This document shows positions 20,882-30,900 of a DNA stretch of 54,777 bases, piece after piece. How positions within the stretch are numbered: position 1 is the first letter of the stretch; every line of letters begins with the position of its first letter. Location: assembly GCA_022616275.1 (NCBI GenBank), contig JAKEFB010000218.1, positions 1-54,777 of the forward strand, given 5' to 3'. A program made the translations under genes and the position numbers. The notes beneath the pieces are model-generated. The model saw only the letters and a program-made list of their open reading frames with translations. It did not search any database and was not told the DNA's origin. Source of the stretch: Chloroflexota bacterium (lineage in GTDB: Bacteria > Chloroflexota > Anaerolineae > Promineifilales > Promineifilaceae).

Positions 20882-23224
20882 TCAGGGACTTTCCCACACC
20901 CCGTCGGCGAGGATACCAAAATCGGCCGGCGACACGGCCGGCGTTGCTTCGCAATAATCGCAAAGCCCTTGCCGGAGGAGCGTCATAGCAATGCCTTGAT
21001 CGTCGGCCCAGGTGGGGCCTGGGCCGGGCGCCAGGAGGGCCAGGCTGTCATTAAGGCCCAACCGGAAGCCAGGGTCGGTGTAGTTGTCTAAGGTCTGGTT
21101 GCCGACGGTGAGGACCAGCCGGCCGTCATCGGCGTCCAGGTCATCGGGGGGGCAGTCGGCCGGCGGCCGGGCACAACCTAGAACGATAAGAATCGTCGTG
21201 CCCTCGGGCACAGCAGCCAGGGCTGGCCCGGCGGCGAAAATCAACGAGCCTTCGTCGGTCGCCGTTTTGCCGTCGTTGTCCGTCACCCGCCAGCCGCGCA
21301 GGTCCACGCCACCCGGCCGGACCACCTCCAGGGCCAACCAGCCCGCCTGGCGCTCATCCCCCAGGCCATAGCCGGCGAAGTCCACGTCGCCGGGCCAGGG
21401 CTGCTCCACGTCGAGAGGCGCAAAACGGGGGGTTAGCCGCTGCTCGCCAGCCACCGGCAGGGCCAGTACAGCCTCACCCGCTACTTCTTCCCAACCGGCG
21501 AAGCGGAAACCCGGCCGGGGCACAGCCGTTACCGTAATCGTCGTGCCCTGGAAATAGACCCCTTCCCAGGGTAGTTCCGGCAGGATCTGGCCGTTGACGG
21601 CCACAGCGCCCACGCCAGTGGCCGGGGCTGAGAAGGAGAGGCGGGCCGTTCCCGGCAGATTGTATTGAGCCACCAGTTGCTGGCGAAGGAGTTCCGGCCG
21701 CTGGCCGGCAAAGTCGCGCAGGTAGGCTACCCCCCGCTCCCAGCTATACGGGTTGGCCCAGACGAGCGCTTCCTGGGTCATATTGGGGGCCAGAGCGGCC
21801 GCCAGAGCATCAACCTCGGCCGTCACCGTTTCCGGGGCAAAGGCCGTGTTGAGCAAGTCGGCAGCCCGGGTCAGGAAGCGCTCAAAAAAGAGGGGATTGG
21901 CCATCAGATGCTGCAATAGCAACGTGTGGCGGCCGGTGGTAGATGGGTCCGGATCTGCCACCAGGGCGTTCACCACCAGGTTGGCGTTGACGCTATTCCA
22001 GCGCGTCGGGTAGCCGAAGCTGTGGTCGCCGTCAAAAATCAGCCAGTGCCAGCGGCCGCCCTGGGTGTAGGAACGAAACTGGTGGACGTTGCTGTTAGGC
22101 CAGTCCACGTTGCCGGCGTAAAGCTGCAAAATGGTGTAGTCAATGAGGTTATCCAGGTCGAGCTGGCTCTGCACGTAGGTATAGCTGGCCGGATCGGCCA
22201 GGTCGTGGGTGGCCACGAAGGCCATCAGGTGGTCCCAGTGGCGGCGATTGCCGCTCTCGATACGTGGCCCCTCTTCCAGGACCCGCTCCGGCGTGTCCAG
22301 AAAATCGGCTTCGGCCAGGTTATAGCGAGCGGCCAGGAAGCGGGCGTCCAGCCGCTCGCGGATGAAGTAGACGCCCATTGGTTCGCCATTGAGGAAGAGC
22401 AGCACCGGCCGGCCGCGGGTAGCGTCGGCCCGCGTCTCCCAGGCCAGTTGGGAGACCAATGGGTTGCGCATCAACGTCCAGTAAGGCTCCATTTGCGGGG
22501 CCATATCTTGCCCACCATTGTGCAGGATCAGACGCTTGAAGGTCGTCGTGCCTTCCCCGGCAAACAAGGGATATTCCAGCCGGCTCTGGCCGTATTCCTG
22601 GCGGAAGTAGAGGCGCAGCGACTTTTTCGGCGAGGTCCGGCTGGCGCCACCATGCACCCTTACACCGGCCACAATCATAAAACCGTCCCGGCGTTCTTCG
22701 TCCACAAAGGTGATGTGGGCCGGCCGCTCCCACTCCGGTCCTTTTTCGTTGGCATTGGCAAAAATGCCCCGTTCCGGCCCCTGCCAGTCGGCCGGGTCTA
22801 TGATCAGGGAAACGAGGGGCAGCGTCGCCTCGACGCCCATCAAGTAGGAGGCAGTTGCCACCTCGCCCAGTTCGCCATCAGGCAGTATGGTCCTGGCCCG
22901 GACGACGGTGACAATGGGCGCGGCGGCGCTCAAGTGGAGCGGCTGGGTATACACCTGGCCGCTCTCCAGGGTGGGCAGGCTGCCGTCGGTGGAAAAGAGG
23001 ATTGTTGCCCCAGGTTGGGAGGCCTGGATAGCCAGGCTCAGATCGCCGGCATAGTAGCCGCCCGGGTGGGAGAAGCGCGGAGCCTCGACAACCACCCCGG
23101 CAGCCAGGGACGGCCGGGCGGCCAGCCAGCCTGTCTGCCAGAGGAGCAGAATCAAAAAGCTCCCCAGGATAATGGCCAGATGTGGCGACAGGCGTTGATG
23201 ATTAGAAACGGTTACCTGGTTCAT
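20882..23224 (-). CDS. Exported CotH-kinase-family protein with chitobiase-like and lamin-tail-like domains
   Basis: About 780 residues from ATG at 23224; a start at 23272 is possible but adds only Pro/Cys-rich residues before the signal segment. After one hydrophobic segment (AIILGSFLILLLWQTGWLAA) comes a chitobiase C-terminal-like domain (FSTDGSLPTLESGQVYTQPL), then the CotH core (VRVHGGASRTSPKKSLRLYF, LHNGGQD, GVYFIRERLD, and LIFDGDHSFG with likely metal-binding Asp residues). A beta-grasp-like RPGFRFAGWEE region and a C-terminal lamin-tail-like domain follow. CotH proteins phosphorylate protein serines in spores; bacterial exported versions are poorly understood. It lies divergent from a glycosyltransferase, 84 bases apart. 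Confidence 0.85.
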   Translation of the reverse strand: MNQVTVSNHQRLSPHLAIILGSFLILLLWQTGWLAARPSLAAGVVVEAPRFSHPGGYYAGDLSLAIQASQPGATILFSTDGSLPTLESGQVYTQPLHLSAAAPIVTVVRARTILPDGELGEVATASYLMGVEATLPLVSLIIDPADWQGPERGIFANANEKGPEWERPAHITFVDEERRDGFMIVAGVRVHGGASRTSPKKSLRLYFRQEYGQSRLEYPLFAGEGTTTFKRLILHNGGQDMAPQMEPYWTLMRNPLVSQLAWETRADATRGRPVLLFLNGEPMGVYFIRERLDARFLAARYNLAEADFLDTPERVLEEGPRIESGNRRHWDHLMAFVATHDLADPASYTYVQSQLDLDNLIDYTILQLYAGNVDWPNSNVHQFRSYTQGGRWHWLIFDGDHSFGYPTRWNSVNANLVVNALVADPDPSTTGRHTLLLQHLMANPLFFERFLTRAADLLNTAFAPETVTAEVDALAAALAPNMTQEALVWANPYSWERGVAYLRDFAGQRPELLRQQLVAQYNLPGTARLSFSAPATGVGAVAVNGQILPELPWEGVYFQGTTITVTAVPRPGFRFAGWEEVAGEAVLALPVAGEQRLTPRFAPLDVEQPWPGDVDFAGYGLGDERQAGWLALEVVRPGGVDLRGWRVTDNDGKTATDEGSLIFAAGPALAAVPEGTTILIVLGCARPPADCPPDDLDADDGRLVLTVGNQTLDNYTDPGFRLGLNDSLALLAPGPGPTWADDQGIAMTLLRQGLCDYCEATPAVSPADFGILADGVWESP

Positions 23225-23307
23225 GACCCAATCAAAGGGGGGCATTGTACAACAAATGCCAGCCCCCGGCACTTGCCGGCCGGCCGGCTGGTGACTAGAC
23301 TTATCGA

Positions 23308-25557
23308 ATGCTCAGGCCCCCTTCCTTGGTGGTCATTGCGCTGGCTCTCATGTTATGCGGCAGCGCCATCCGTTTTCACAACCTGGGCGGCGACAGCCTG
23401 TGGTTCGACGAGGTGTTAACGGCCAACGCCGCTCGCAGTGGGCTGGACGGCGCTTTTGCTGCCCGCGACCACCCGCCCTTGCTGTATTTGATCACCTGGC
23501 CGTTCCTCCGGGCACTGGGCGATAATGAGTTTGCCCTGCGCCTGCCCCAGGCCCTGGCCGGGATTCTAGCCATTCCTTTGCTGGCCCAGTTGGGCCGGTC
23601 GCTGGGCCGGCAGCGCGCCGGGCTGTGGGCGGCCTTCTTGTTGGCCCTTTCTCCCTTTCACCTGCGTTACTCCCAGGAAGCGCGCCACTACGCCCTGCTT
23701 ATGACCTTCTCCCTGGCCACTTACCTGTTACTCGTCCAGGCCCTAGCCGGGGGACAGTTTCGCCAGTGGCTGCTCTTTGCCCTGGCCACGGCGCTGAATT
23801 TATACACCCACTATGGCGCGTTCCTGGTCCTGGCCGCCGAGCTGGTCCTGGTTGGCGCCTGGCTCGCCCGGCGGTTGCAGGCCCGGCAGTTCCGCCTGGC
23901 CGCCCGGCCGGCGCTGGCCGGGCTGTTCCTCCTGGCGCTTTACGCGCCCTGGCTGGCCCGGCTGGTGACGGCCGTCGGCAGCAATCTTGGCGAGGCGGCC
24001 GGCCCGGGCACGACCGGTATTACTCCCCTCAACGTCTGGCTGCGACAGGCTTTTCTGGCCTTCGGCTTTAACCATAGCGTGCTGGCCACCCTGCTGGTTA
24101 TCCTGGCCGCGGCTGGCCTGGCCCTCCTGGCCTGGCAACGGGAGTGGCGGGGGGCTTCCCTCATCGTGTCCCTCCTGACTATTCCCTTTGTAGCCATCGG
24201 CCTGTTCCAGGTGGCCCGGTGGGGCTTTCCCAAATACGTCATTTACATGCTGCCCCTTTACCTGCTGGCGGCCGGCGTCGCCCTGGACGGCCTGCTGCTG
24301 GCCCTGGCCCGGCCGGACCCACGGCAAACCAGACTCTATGCGGCCGGGACGGCCGTTGTCATTGTTTTATTTATGTTAACTATCTGGCCGCGCCTCCAGG
24401 AGGAGTACCGTTATGTAGAACGAGAGTGGCGTGGGGCGGCCGCTTACCTGGACGGGCGGGCGGCCGAGGGCGACATCTTCCTGGTCATGACGTTGGACCT
24501 ACCCGATGGCTTTAACGAAGGAGGTGTGGCCCTGCCCTACTACCTGGAGAGTTCTTTTGAGCGCTACACTACCCTGGACGCCAACCGGCTGCGGTTGGAA
24601 CAGCTCCAGGCGCTGGCCGGAACAGAGGCCACTGTTTGGGCGATAGTCCTGGACCGGGTGACGCCGGTCACGCCGGCCGGCCCGGCCATGCACGTCGAGC
24701 CGGTTGACGGGGCGCTCTTTGTCATTCACCCGGTGCGCCCGGCCGGGCCGCCGCTGGCCCAATTGGTGGCGCTGTACGAACAAATTGCGCCCCTGGCCGT
24801 GACCCCGTCGCCCCAATGCCTGCTGCGACAGGACCAGGCAACGCTCCAGGCGGCGATGGGCGATTTTGTGGCGGCGGCCGGGGCCCTGGCCCAGGCCCAG
24901 GAACAATGTCCCATCCCGGCCACTGGCGAAGAGGCGCGGCGGGCGTTGCAGCAAGCCATTGATCGCGGTCTGTTGGCCCATCACCTGGCGGCCGGGAACG
25001 AAGCGGCGGCGCGACAGGTAGCCCGGCGGCTGCTCCAGGTAGACGCCAAGGACGAGGCGGCCCTGGCCGCCCTGACGGTCGAAAACCTGTTGCAGCGTTT
25101 CCTGGCCGGCCAGGCCCAGGTCCAGGACGAGGCGTCCCCGGAGCCGATCCAGGTCCGGCGTTTTGTCATGCCCCACAACGGCGATTGGGGCGAAGTCCTG
25201 TTCGTCCACCCACCGGCGGCCGTTTCCTTCACCATCACTCTGCCGGCCGAGCCGGCGGCGCTCCGTTTTCGTCTGGCCCTGGCCCCGGAAAGCTGGACCT
25301 GGGGCGGCGACGGGAGTACTTTTGTCGTCCGGGTGGCTGCGGCCACTGGGCCGTTAGCCGGCGGGCCGGCGACGGAACTGTTTCGCAAGCACGTAGGCAA
25401 CGGGCCCGGCGACCACGACTGGCAGGAGGGCCAGGTAGACCTGGCCGCCTACGCCGGGCAGAGTATTACCCTGACGCTGGCGACTGAGGCTGGCCCGGCC
25501 GGAGACAGCACCGGCGATTGGGCCGGGTGGGAGACGCCGCGGATTGTCTGGCGGTAA
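23308..25557 (+). CDS. GT39-like membrane glycosyltransferase with TPR-like and beta C-terminus
   Basis: 749 residues. Residues 1-370 are a GT-C membrane core: catalytic loop DSLWFDEVLTAN (D34/E35), DHPPLLYLITWPF, and SPFHLRYSQEARHYALLM. About 490-600 is helical and TPR-like (QATLQAAMGDFVAAAGALAQ and similar). Residues 620-749 form a separate beta-domain resembling carbohydrate-binding NPCBM-like folds (FVVRVAAATG, DWQEGQVDLAAYAGQSITLT). It probably glycosylates an exported acceptor. The next gene follows on the same strand after a repeat block of about 80 bases. Confidence 0.85.
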   Translation: MLRPPSLVVIALALMLCGSAIRFHNLGGDSLWFDEVLTANAARSGLDGAFAARDHPPLLYLITWPFLRALGDNEFALRLPQALAGILAIPLLAQLGRSLGRQRAGLWAAFLLALSPFHLRYSQEARHYALLMTFSLATYLLLVQALAGGQFRQWLLFALATALNLYTHYGAFLVLAAELVLVGAWLARRLQARQFRLAARPALAGLFLLALYAPWLARLVTAVGSNLGEAAGPGTTGITPLNVWLRQAFLAFGFNHSVLATLLVILAAAGLALLAWQREWRGASLIVSLLTIPFVAIGLFQVARWGFPKYVIYMLPLYLLAAGVALDGLLLALARPDPRQTRLYAAGTAVVIVLFMLTIWPRLQEEYRYVEREWRGAAAYLDGRAAEGDIFLVMTLDLPDGFNEGGVALPYYLESSFERYTTLDANRLRLEQLQALAGTEATVWAIVLDRVTPVTPAGPAMHVEPVDGALFVIHPVRPAGPPLAQLVALYEQIAPLAVTPSPQCLLRQDQATLQAAMGDFVAAAGALAQAQEQCPIPATGEEARRALQQAIDRGLLAHHLAAGNEAAARQVARRLLQVDAKDEAALAALTVENLLQRFLAGQAQVQDEASPEPIQVRRFVMPHNGDWGEVLFVHPPAAVSFTITLPAEPAALRFRLALAPESWTWGGDGSTFVVRVAAATGPLAGGPATELFRKHVGNGPGDHDWQEGQVDLAAYAGQSITLTLATEAGPAGDSTGDWAGWETPRIVWR

Positions 25558-25560
25558 GGA

Positions 25561-25636
25561 GAGATTGGAGATTGGAGATTAGAGATTCTGTGGTCGGATC
25601 CAAAATCCAAAATCTAAAATCTAAAATCCAAAACCC
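25561..25636. repeat. Two heptamer arrays at the start of a glycosyltransferase gene
   Basis: Four GAGATTN heptamers occupy 25561-25588, and five AAAATCY/AAAACCC heptamers occupy 25602-25636. The second array is translated in the gene starting at 25590 (KIQNLKSKIQN). The GAGATTG unit is the complement of the CCAATCT array at 17355. Confidence 0.8.
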
Positions 25637-27911
25637 ATTGTGGGTCGTTCTGGCCGTTTACCTGCTGCTGGCTTTGGGCTATGGCGTCGTCAACCCGTTG
25701 TTTGAAGCGCCGGACGAGCACTGGCACTATTTTACGGCCCAGTACATTGCCGATACCGGCCGTCTGCCGGCCGTGGCGGCCGAGCCGGACCCCTTCATCA
25801 TGCAGGAAGCGGCCCAGCCGCCGCTCTACTACGTCATTGGGGCGCTGCTGATAGGCGGCGTGGACACAGCCGGGGCGCGGGAAGAACTCTGGCCCAATTC
25901 GCGGGTCTGGCTGGGCGACGCCAGCTCGCCAACGAACAAAAACGCCTTCGTCCACGGGCCGCAGGAAGCCTGGCCCTGGCACGGTTACGTCCTGGCCGCC
26001 CACCTGCTGCGTATCCTGTCGGCCGTCTACGGCCTGGGGACGTTACTGTTTCTTTACCACGGGACTCGCCTGACGTGGCCGGAGCGGCCGGGGCTGGCTC
26101 TGTGGGCGGTGTCCCTGGTGGCCTTCCTACCCCAATTCACCTTCGTTCACGGCACGATCAGCAACGATACCCTGATCACGCTGCTGAGCGCCGCCGCCCT
26201 GTGGCAATTGTTGCGCCTGTGGCGGAGCGGCGTCACCGAGGCACGGCTGCTGCTGTTGGGCTTGACTATCGGGCTGGCTATCCTGGCCAAAACGGCCGGG
26301 CTGCTGTTGCCGGTCTATGCCGCGGCCGTCGTCGCCTGGCTGACCTGGCGTGAGGCGGGAACGGCCGGGTGGCGCACATTTGCCGGCCGGGCTGCCTTGC
26401 TGGTCGTTCCGGCCCTGGCGTTGAGTGGCTGGCTCTTGTGGCGCAACTGGAACCTTTATGGGGACGTCACCGCCGCCAACCAGTTCGTCCGCATCGCCGA
26501 CGGCGACCGGAATTACACCCTCTGGCAAGTAATGGCTGAGACCCCAGGCCTGTGGACCTCTCTCTTCGCCATCTTCGGCTGGTTTAACGTCCGCGCCCCG
26601 CAGTGGGTGTATGCCGTCTGGAATGGGATGGCCGTGTTAGCCGTGGCCGGTGTGCTGCTTTTCTGGAGGGGGAGAGGGTCGCTCTACGAGCGGGGGGACA
26701 AGGTGACAAGGAGACAAGGTGACAAGGTGACATCCCCGCACCTCCACACCCCTACACCCCTACAGTCCTTCACCCCCTCTCCTCCTCTCCCCCTCTCCAA
26801 GCGACCGGAGGTCGCCGCTCCCCTGCTCCTGCTTTGGCTACTTCTCATCTACGCCGGCCTGGTCCAGTTCCTGCTCAAGACACCGGGGGCGCAGGGGCGG
26901 CTACTCTTTCCGGCGCTGCTGCCGCTGGCTACCGGGCTGGTCTACGGCCTCAGCCGCTGGCGCTGGCGCTGGCTGCCGCCAGTGACGGCCGGGCTGGCTC
27001 TCCTCACCAGCCTGTACGGCCTATTCGTTCTCATTCCCCGCGCCTACGCCCGGCCGCCGCTGGTGGCTGAGGCTGACATCCCGGCGACGGCCACCCGTTA
27101 TCACACTGACCTGGGGGAGGGGCTGGAGCTGGTAGCGGCCGAGCTACACACCCCGGCCGCCTACCCCGGCGACTGGGTCTTGGCCACCCTCTACTGGCGG
27201 GCCGAACGGCGACCGGTTTATAGCCGCTACCAGGACGTGCCCTACTTTGTCCTGGAACTATACGGTCGGGAGTTGGAACCGGTGGGCAAGCTACAAAGCT
27301 ACCACGGGGGTGGTCTCTACCCGCCGTCTTTCTGGCCGCCGGGCCAGGTGGTCGTAGATCGGGTGGCAGTGCAACTGACAGAGACGCTGGCCCTGCCCAC
27401 CCAGATCACCGTCTTTGCCAAGCTGGCCGGCGCTGAGCCGTCACAAAACGTCGGCGCCTTAAAAGTGGTCCCAGAAACATGGCCAGCGGCATCGGAAGCA
27501 GTCCTGGCCAGCATCGGCGACGCCGTCCAGTTGGCGGCGGCTACGGTGAACCAGACCACGGCCTGGCCGGAGGATATCATCACCCTCACCGTCCGCTGGC
27601 AGGTCCAGGCTCCGCCCGGCCGGGACTGGACGACCTTTGTCCACCTGGGCGACCCGGCGCAGCCGCCCCTGGCCACGGCCGACAGCGTGCCACTGGCCGG
27701 CGATTACCCTACTCGCTATTGGGCCGCCGGAGAAGTATTTGACGACCAGTATACTCTGGTGGTGCCGACGGACATGGCCTCCGGCCGCTACCCCCTGTTG
27801 TTGGGCATGTACGACAGCGAGAGCATCACCCGCCTGCCGCTGCTGGTGAACGGGGAGCGGCAATTTAACGATGCTTACATAGTGGAGTGGATCGCCGTTG
27901 AAGAACGCTAA
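25590..27911 (+). CDS. DUF2142/GT39-like membrane glycosyltransferase with two C-terminal beta-modules
   Basis: About 773 residues from GTG at 25590. No ATG exists near; TTG at 25638 directly before the first helix is the main alternative. The first loop carries FEAPDEHWHYFTAQYIADTG with the acidic pair (D/E) and HWHY, then EAAQPPLYYVIGALL, typical of DUF2142-type transferases. About ten hydrophobic segments follow. A low-complexity insert (bases 26664-26815) sits in one cytoplasmic or periplasmic loop. The C-terminus has two beta-modules of the shared type (VLATLYWRAERRPV; RDWTTFVHLGDP ... GRYPLLLGMYDSES). It overlaps the next gene by 14 bases. Confidence 0.8.
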   Translation: MVGSKIQNLKSKIQNPLWVVLAVYLLLALGYGVVNPLFEAPDEHWHYFTAQYIADTGRLPAVAAEPDPFIMQEAAQPPLYYVIGALLIGGVDTAGAREELWPNSRVWLGDASSPTNKNAFVHGPQEAWPWHGYVLAAHLLRILSAVYGLGTLLFLYHGTRLTWPERPGLALWAVSLVAFLPQFTFVHGTISNDTLITLLSAAALWQLLRLWRSGVTEARLLLLGLTIGLAILAKTAGLLLPVYAAAVVAWLTWREAGTAGWRTFAGRAALLVVPALALSGWLLWRNWNLYGDVTAANQFVRIADGDRNYTLWQVMAETPGLWTSLFAIFGWFNVRAPQWVYAVWNGMAVLAVAGVLLFWRGRGSLYERGDKVTRRQGDKVTSPHLHTPTPLQSFTPSPPLPLSKRPEVAAPLLLLWLLLIYAGLVQFLLKTPGAQGRLLFPALLPLATGLVYGLSRWRWRWLPPVTAGLALLTSLYGLFVLIPRAYARPPLVAEADIPATATRYHTDLGEGLELVAAELHTPAAYPGDWVLATLYWRAERRPVYSRYQDVPYFVLELYGRELEPVGKLQSYHGGGLYPPSFWPPGQVVVDRVAVQLTETLALPTQITVFAKLAGAEPSQNVGALKVVPETWPAASEAVLASIGDAVQLAAATVNQTTAWPEDIITLTVRWQVQAPPGRDWTTFVHLGDPAQPPLATADSVPLAGDYPTRYWAAGEVFDDQYTLVVPTDMASGRYPLLLGMYDSESITRLPLLVNGERQFNDAYIVEWIAVEER
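26664..26815. repeat. 150-base purine/pyrimidine repeat block inside a coding region
   Basis: The left part is purine-rich (GGAGGGGGAGAGGG and several GACAAGGT heptamer-like units), the right part pyrimidine-rich (ACACCCCT units, CCCCTCTCC). The ends pair roughly, GGTCGCT with AGCGACC. It encodes about 50 hydrophilic residues (GDKVTRRQGDKVTSPHLHTP and a Pro/Ser run) between transmembrane segments, with no frame break. Confidence 0.75.
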
Positions 27912-30900
27912 CTGGCGCGCCCACGCGCCCTGGCTCCTGGGCTGGACGGCGCTGTGGGCCTTGTTCTTCGCCACCATCCTCCTGGGGCTGGAGCGACTGC
28001 CGACCAGCGATTTCTCCGGCCAGTTCCACGCCTTTGCCCGCTTCCAGGCTCAAGAAGTGCTGGCCGGCCGGCTGCCGGTCTGGTCGCCGGGCAGCTACGC
28101 GGGCATCCCCTTTGCCGCCGACCCCCAGGCAGCCGTCTTTTACCCACCCCGCTGGCTGACTATCCTGGCCAGCGCCCCCTGGGGCCTGCCTTATTACGCC
28201 CTGGAATTGGAAGCGTTGCTGCACATCTGGCTGGCTGGCTGCTTCACCTATGCCCTGGCTTACGCCATCACCGGCCGGCGGCCGGCGGCGCTGCTGGCCG
28301 CCGTAGCCGTTGGCCTGGGCGGCTATCTGACCAGTTACCCGCTGCTGCAACTGGCCGTCCTGGAGACTGTTACCTGGCTGCCCCTGGTCTTGCTGCTGCT
28401 GCGCCTGGGCGTGGCCCGGCCGAATCCTACACCTTACCTCGTCGCGGCCGGGGCCGCCCTGGCCGTTAGCCTGGCCGCCGGCCACCCCCAGACCTTCCTC
28501 CACACCGGTTACCTGGCCGCCGCCTACTACCTCTTCCTGGCCGCGCGCGCCCGCTGGCCCTGGCGGTGGGTGGTAGGGTTGGGCGCGCTGGTAGCGGTGG
28601 TTGCCGCGGGATTGGGAACGGCCGCCTGGCTGCCGGTGTTGCGCTACGCACCGACTACCCTCCGGGGAGGGGTAAATTACAGCTTCGTCTCAACCGGCCA
28701 GCCGATGTTAAACTATTTGCAGGCGCTGGCCCCGGGCACTCTGGCTTTCTGGTCGCCGGAGTATGCCGGGCTGGCCACTGTCATCCTGGCCCTGCTGGCC
28801 TGGCTCGGCCGGCGCCACGGCGACCGGGCTGAAATTATCTTTTGGGCTGTAGCGACGGGGCTGATCGCCTGGGTGGCACTGGGAGACCGGGGCATTTTGT
28901 TCTGGCTCGTCTACCGGCTGGCTCCCGGCTTTTCTCTCTTCCGCCAGCAGGAACGGCTGCTGGGCCTGGTCAGCCTGAACCTGGCTTTGTTGGCCGCTCA
29001 GGGGCTGGCTTTGTGGTTGGAAGTGGGCGCCAGCCCACGCCGCCGGTTGCTGCGGCCGGTGATCCTGCTGGCCAGCGGCGCGTTACTGGCGGCGGGTCCG
29101 GTCCTGGCGCTGACAGCCGCCATTCACACCTGGCCGGACTGGCCGGCCACCTGGGTGCGGCAACTATTGCTGGCGGCGGTTGTCCTGGGGCTGCTCTGGC
29201 TATCTGCCACCCGCCGAACGAAGCTGGTCGCCCTGCTGCCCCTCTTGCTGGCCGGCGATCTGTACCTGGCAACGCTGGGCGGAGTGGACCGCCAGCCAGG
29301 CCCGCCCTCGGCCTTCTGGCCCCGGCCGGCCTGGACGGCAGTGCTGGATAGCGAGAGTCCAGCGCGGCTCGATTCGCGGGGGGTGTTTTACGCCAACGTG
29401 GGCGAGCTATACGGCTGGGAGGATATGCGCGGCATTAGCCCGTTGCAGCCGGCGGCGCTGGCCCGCCTGGACCGGCTGCCGCGGCCGATACGCTGGCAAT
29501 TGCTCAACGTCACTCACGTCCTGGCCTGGGCGGAAGACGCCGGCGAAATGGCCCAGGAGCCGCTGGCGCCCGTGGCGGCCATTGACGCGCCCCTGTTGCC
29601 GGACCGGCCGCTGCTAGGAACAGTCTATCGCTTTGAACGGGCTTTTGACCGGGCCTGGATGGCTTACCGGCCGGTGGCGGTGGCCGACGCTGAGGAAGCC
29701 TTTCGCCTGCTGGACGATCCATCCTTCAACCTGGCCGCCGACGTCCTCTTTCACACCCCGGTAGACAGCGCCAGGGTTGCTTTTCCGGCCAGGCCCTCTT
29801 CGGTCCGGGTCAGGCGCCTGCAGGCCAACGCACTCCAGATCGAAGTGACTACGGAGACGCCCGGCTTCCTGGTTATTAGCGAGTGGAACTACCCTGGCTG
29901 GCGGGCGACGCTGGACGGAGAGCGAATCACCGTTCACCCGGCTAACTACGCCTTTATGGCTGTGGCTGTCCCGGCCGGCAGACACTTCGTCCGGCTGACT
30001 TTTATCCCCCCGGATGTGATCGCCGGAATGGCCATTTCCGTGGTCGTACTGGTTATGGCCGGGGTTATAGCCTGGCGTTGGCGGCCGAACATCACCCTGA
30101 ACGAGCGTTCAATCACTCCGGTGAACCTCCCACCACTAAACCTCCCAGAGGTTGGGAACCTCCGGAAGGTTGTTGTTGCTCAGCAGAGGCCGACCATCAC
30201 GGTGGCAACAACGGCCATTTTACTCTTGGCCTTTGGGCTGCGGGTCTACACGGCCGCCACCCAGGAATTGCGGGCCGACGAGGCTTTCAGCACTCTCTTT
30301 TCGCGCCAGCCTCTGGCCGAAATCGTCGCCCAGTTGATTGAGGTCGGCGAAACGCACTCTCCCTTCCATTTCCTGTCGCTGCACGCCTGGACAGAATTAC
30401 TGGGCGAGAGCGAATTTGGCTTGCGGACCCTATCTATTTTTCTGGGCACGCTACTACTGGCGCTGCTCTACCAGCTTGGCAGGAGGTCAGGCGGCCGGGC
30501 CACCGGCCTGCTGCTCATGCTCGTGGCGGCCGTGTCGCCACTGTTGATCTGGATCAGCCAGGACGTGCGTAACCTCTACACCTGGGCTCCGCTGCTGGGA
30601 CTGCTGGCGGCGTTGCTGCTGGCCGACATTGGCGCCGGCCGCCGGCCGGCCAGGCTGCTCTGGTGGGGGCTATACGCCTTGCTGGCGGCGGCCACGGTCT
30701 ATAGCCATTATTACGGGGTGGTGGCCCTGGCCGGCCACGGCCTCTATCTGCTGGCGAAGCCGGGCAGGCGACGGTTGGTGTGGCCCTGGCTGGCCAGCGT
30801 CCTGGCCGCCGCATTGTTGTTCGCCCCCTGGCCACTCACCCTGTGGTCGCAGTGGCTGGCCGCCGGCCACCTGGCCAGCCCGGACTCGCCCGACCTGGCC

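Noticed and set aside
21926-23419. Plus-strand frame of almost 500 codons opposite the CotH-like gene
   Set aside because: No recognisable motif; the CotH domains on the other strand explain the sequence.
26664-26815. Repeat block judged as a phase-variable tract
   Set aside because: Units are degenerate and mixed, so slippage would be rare; it is better described as an inserted repeat.
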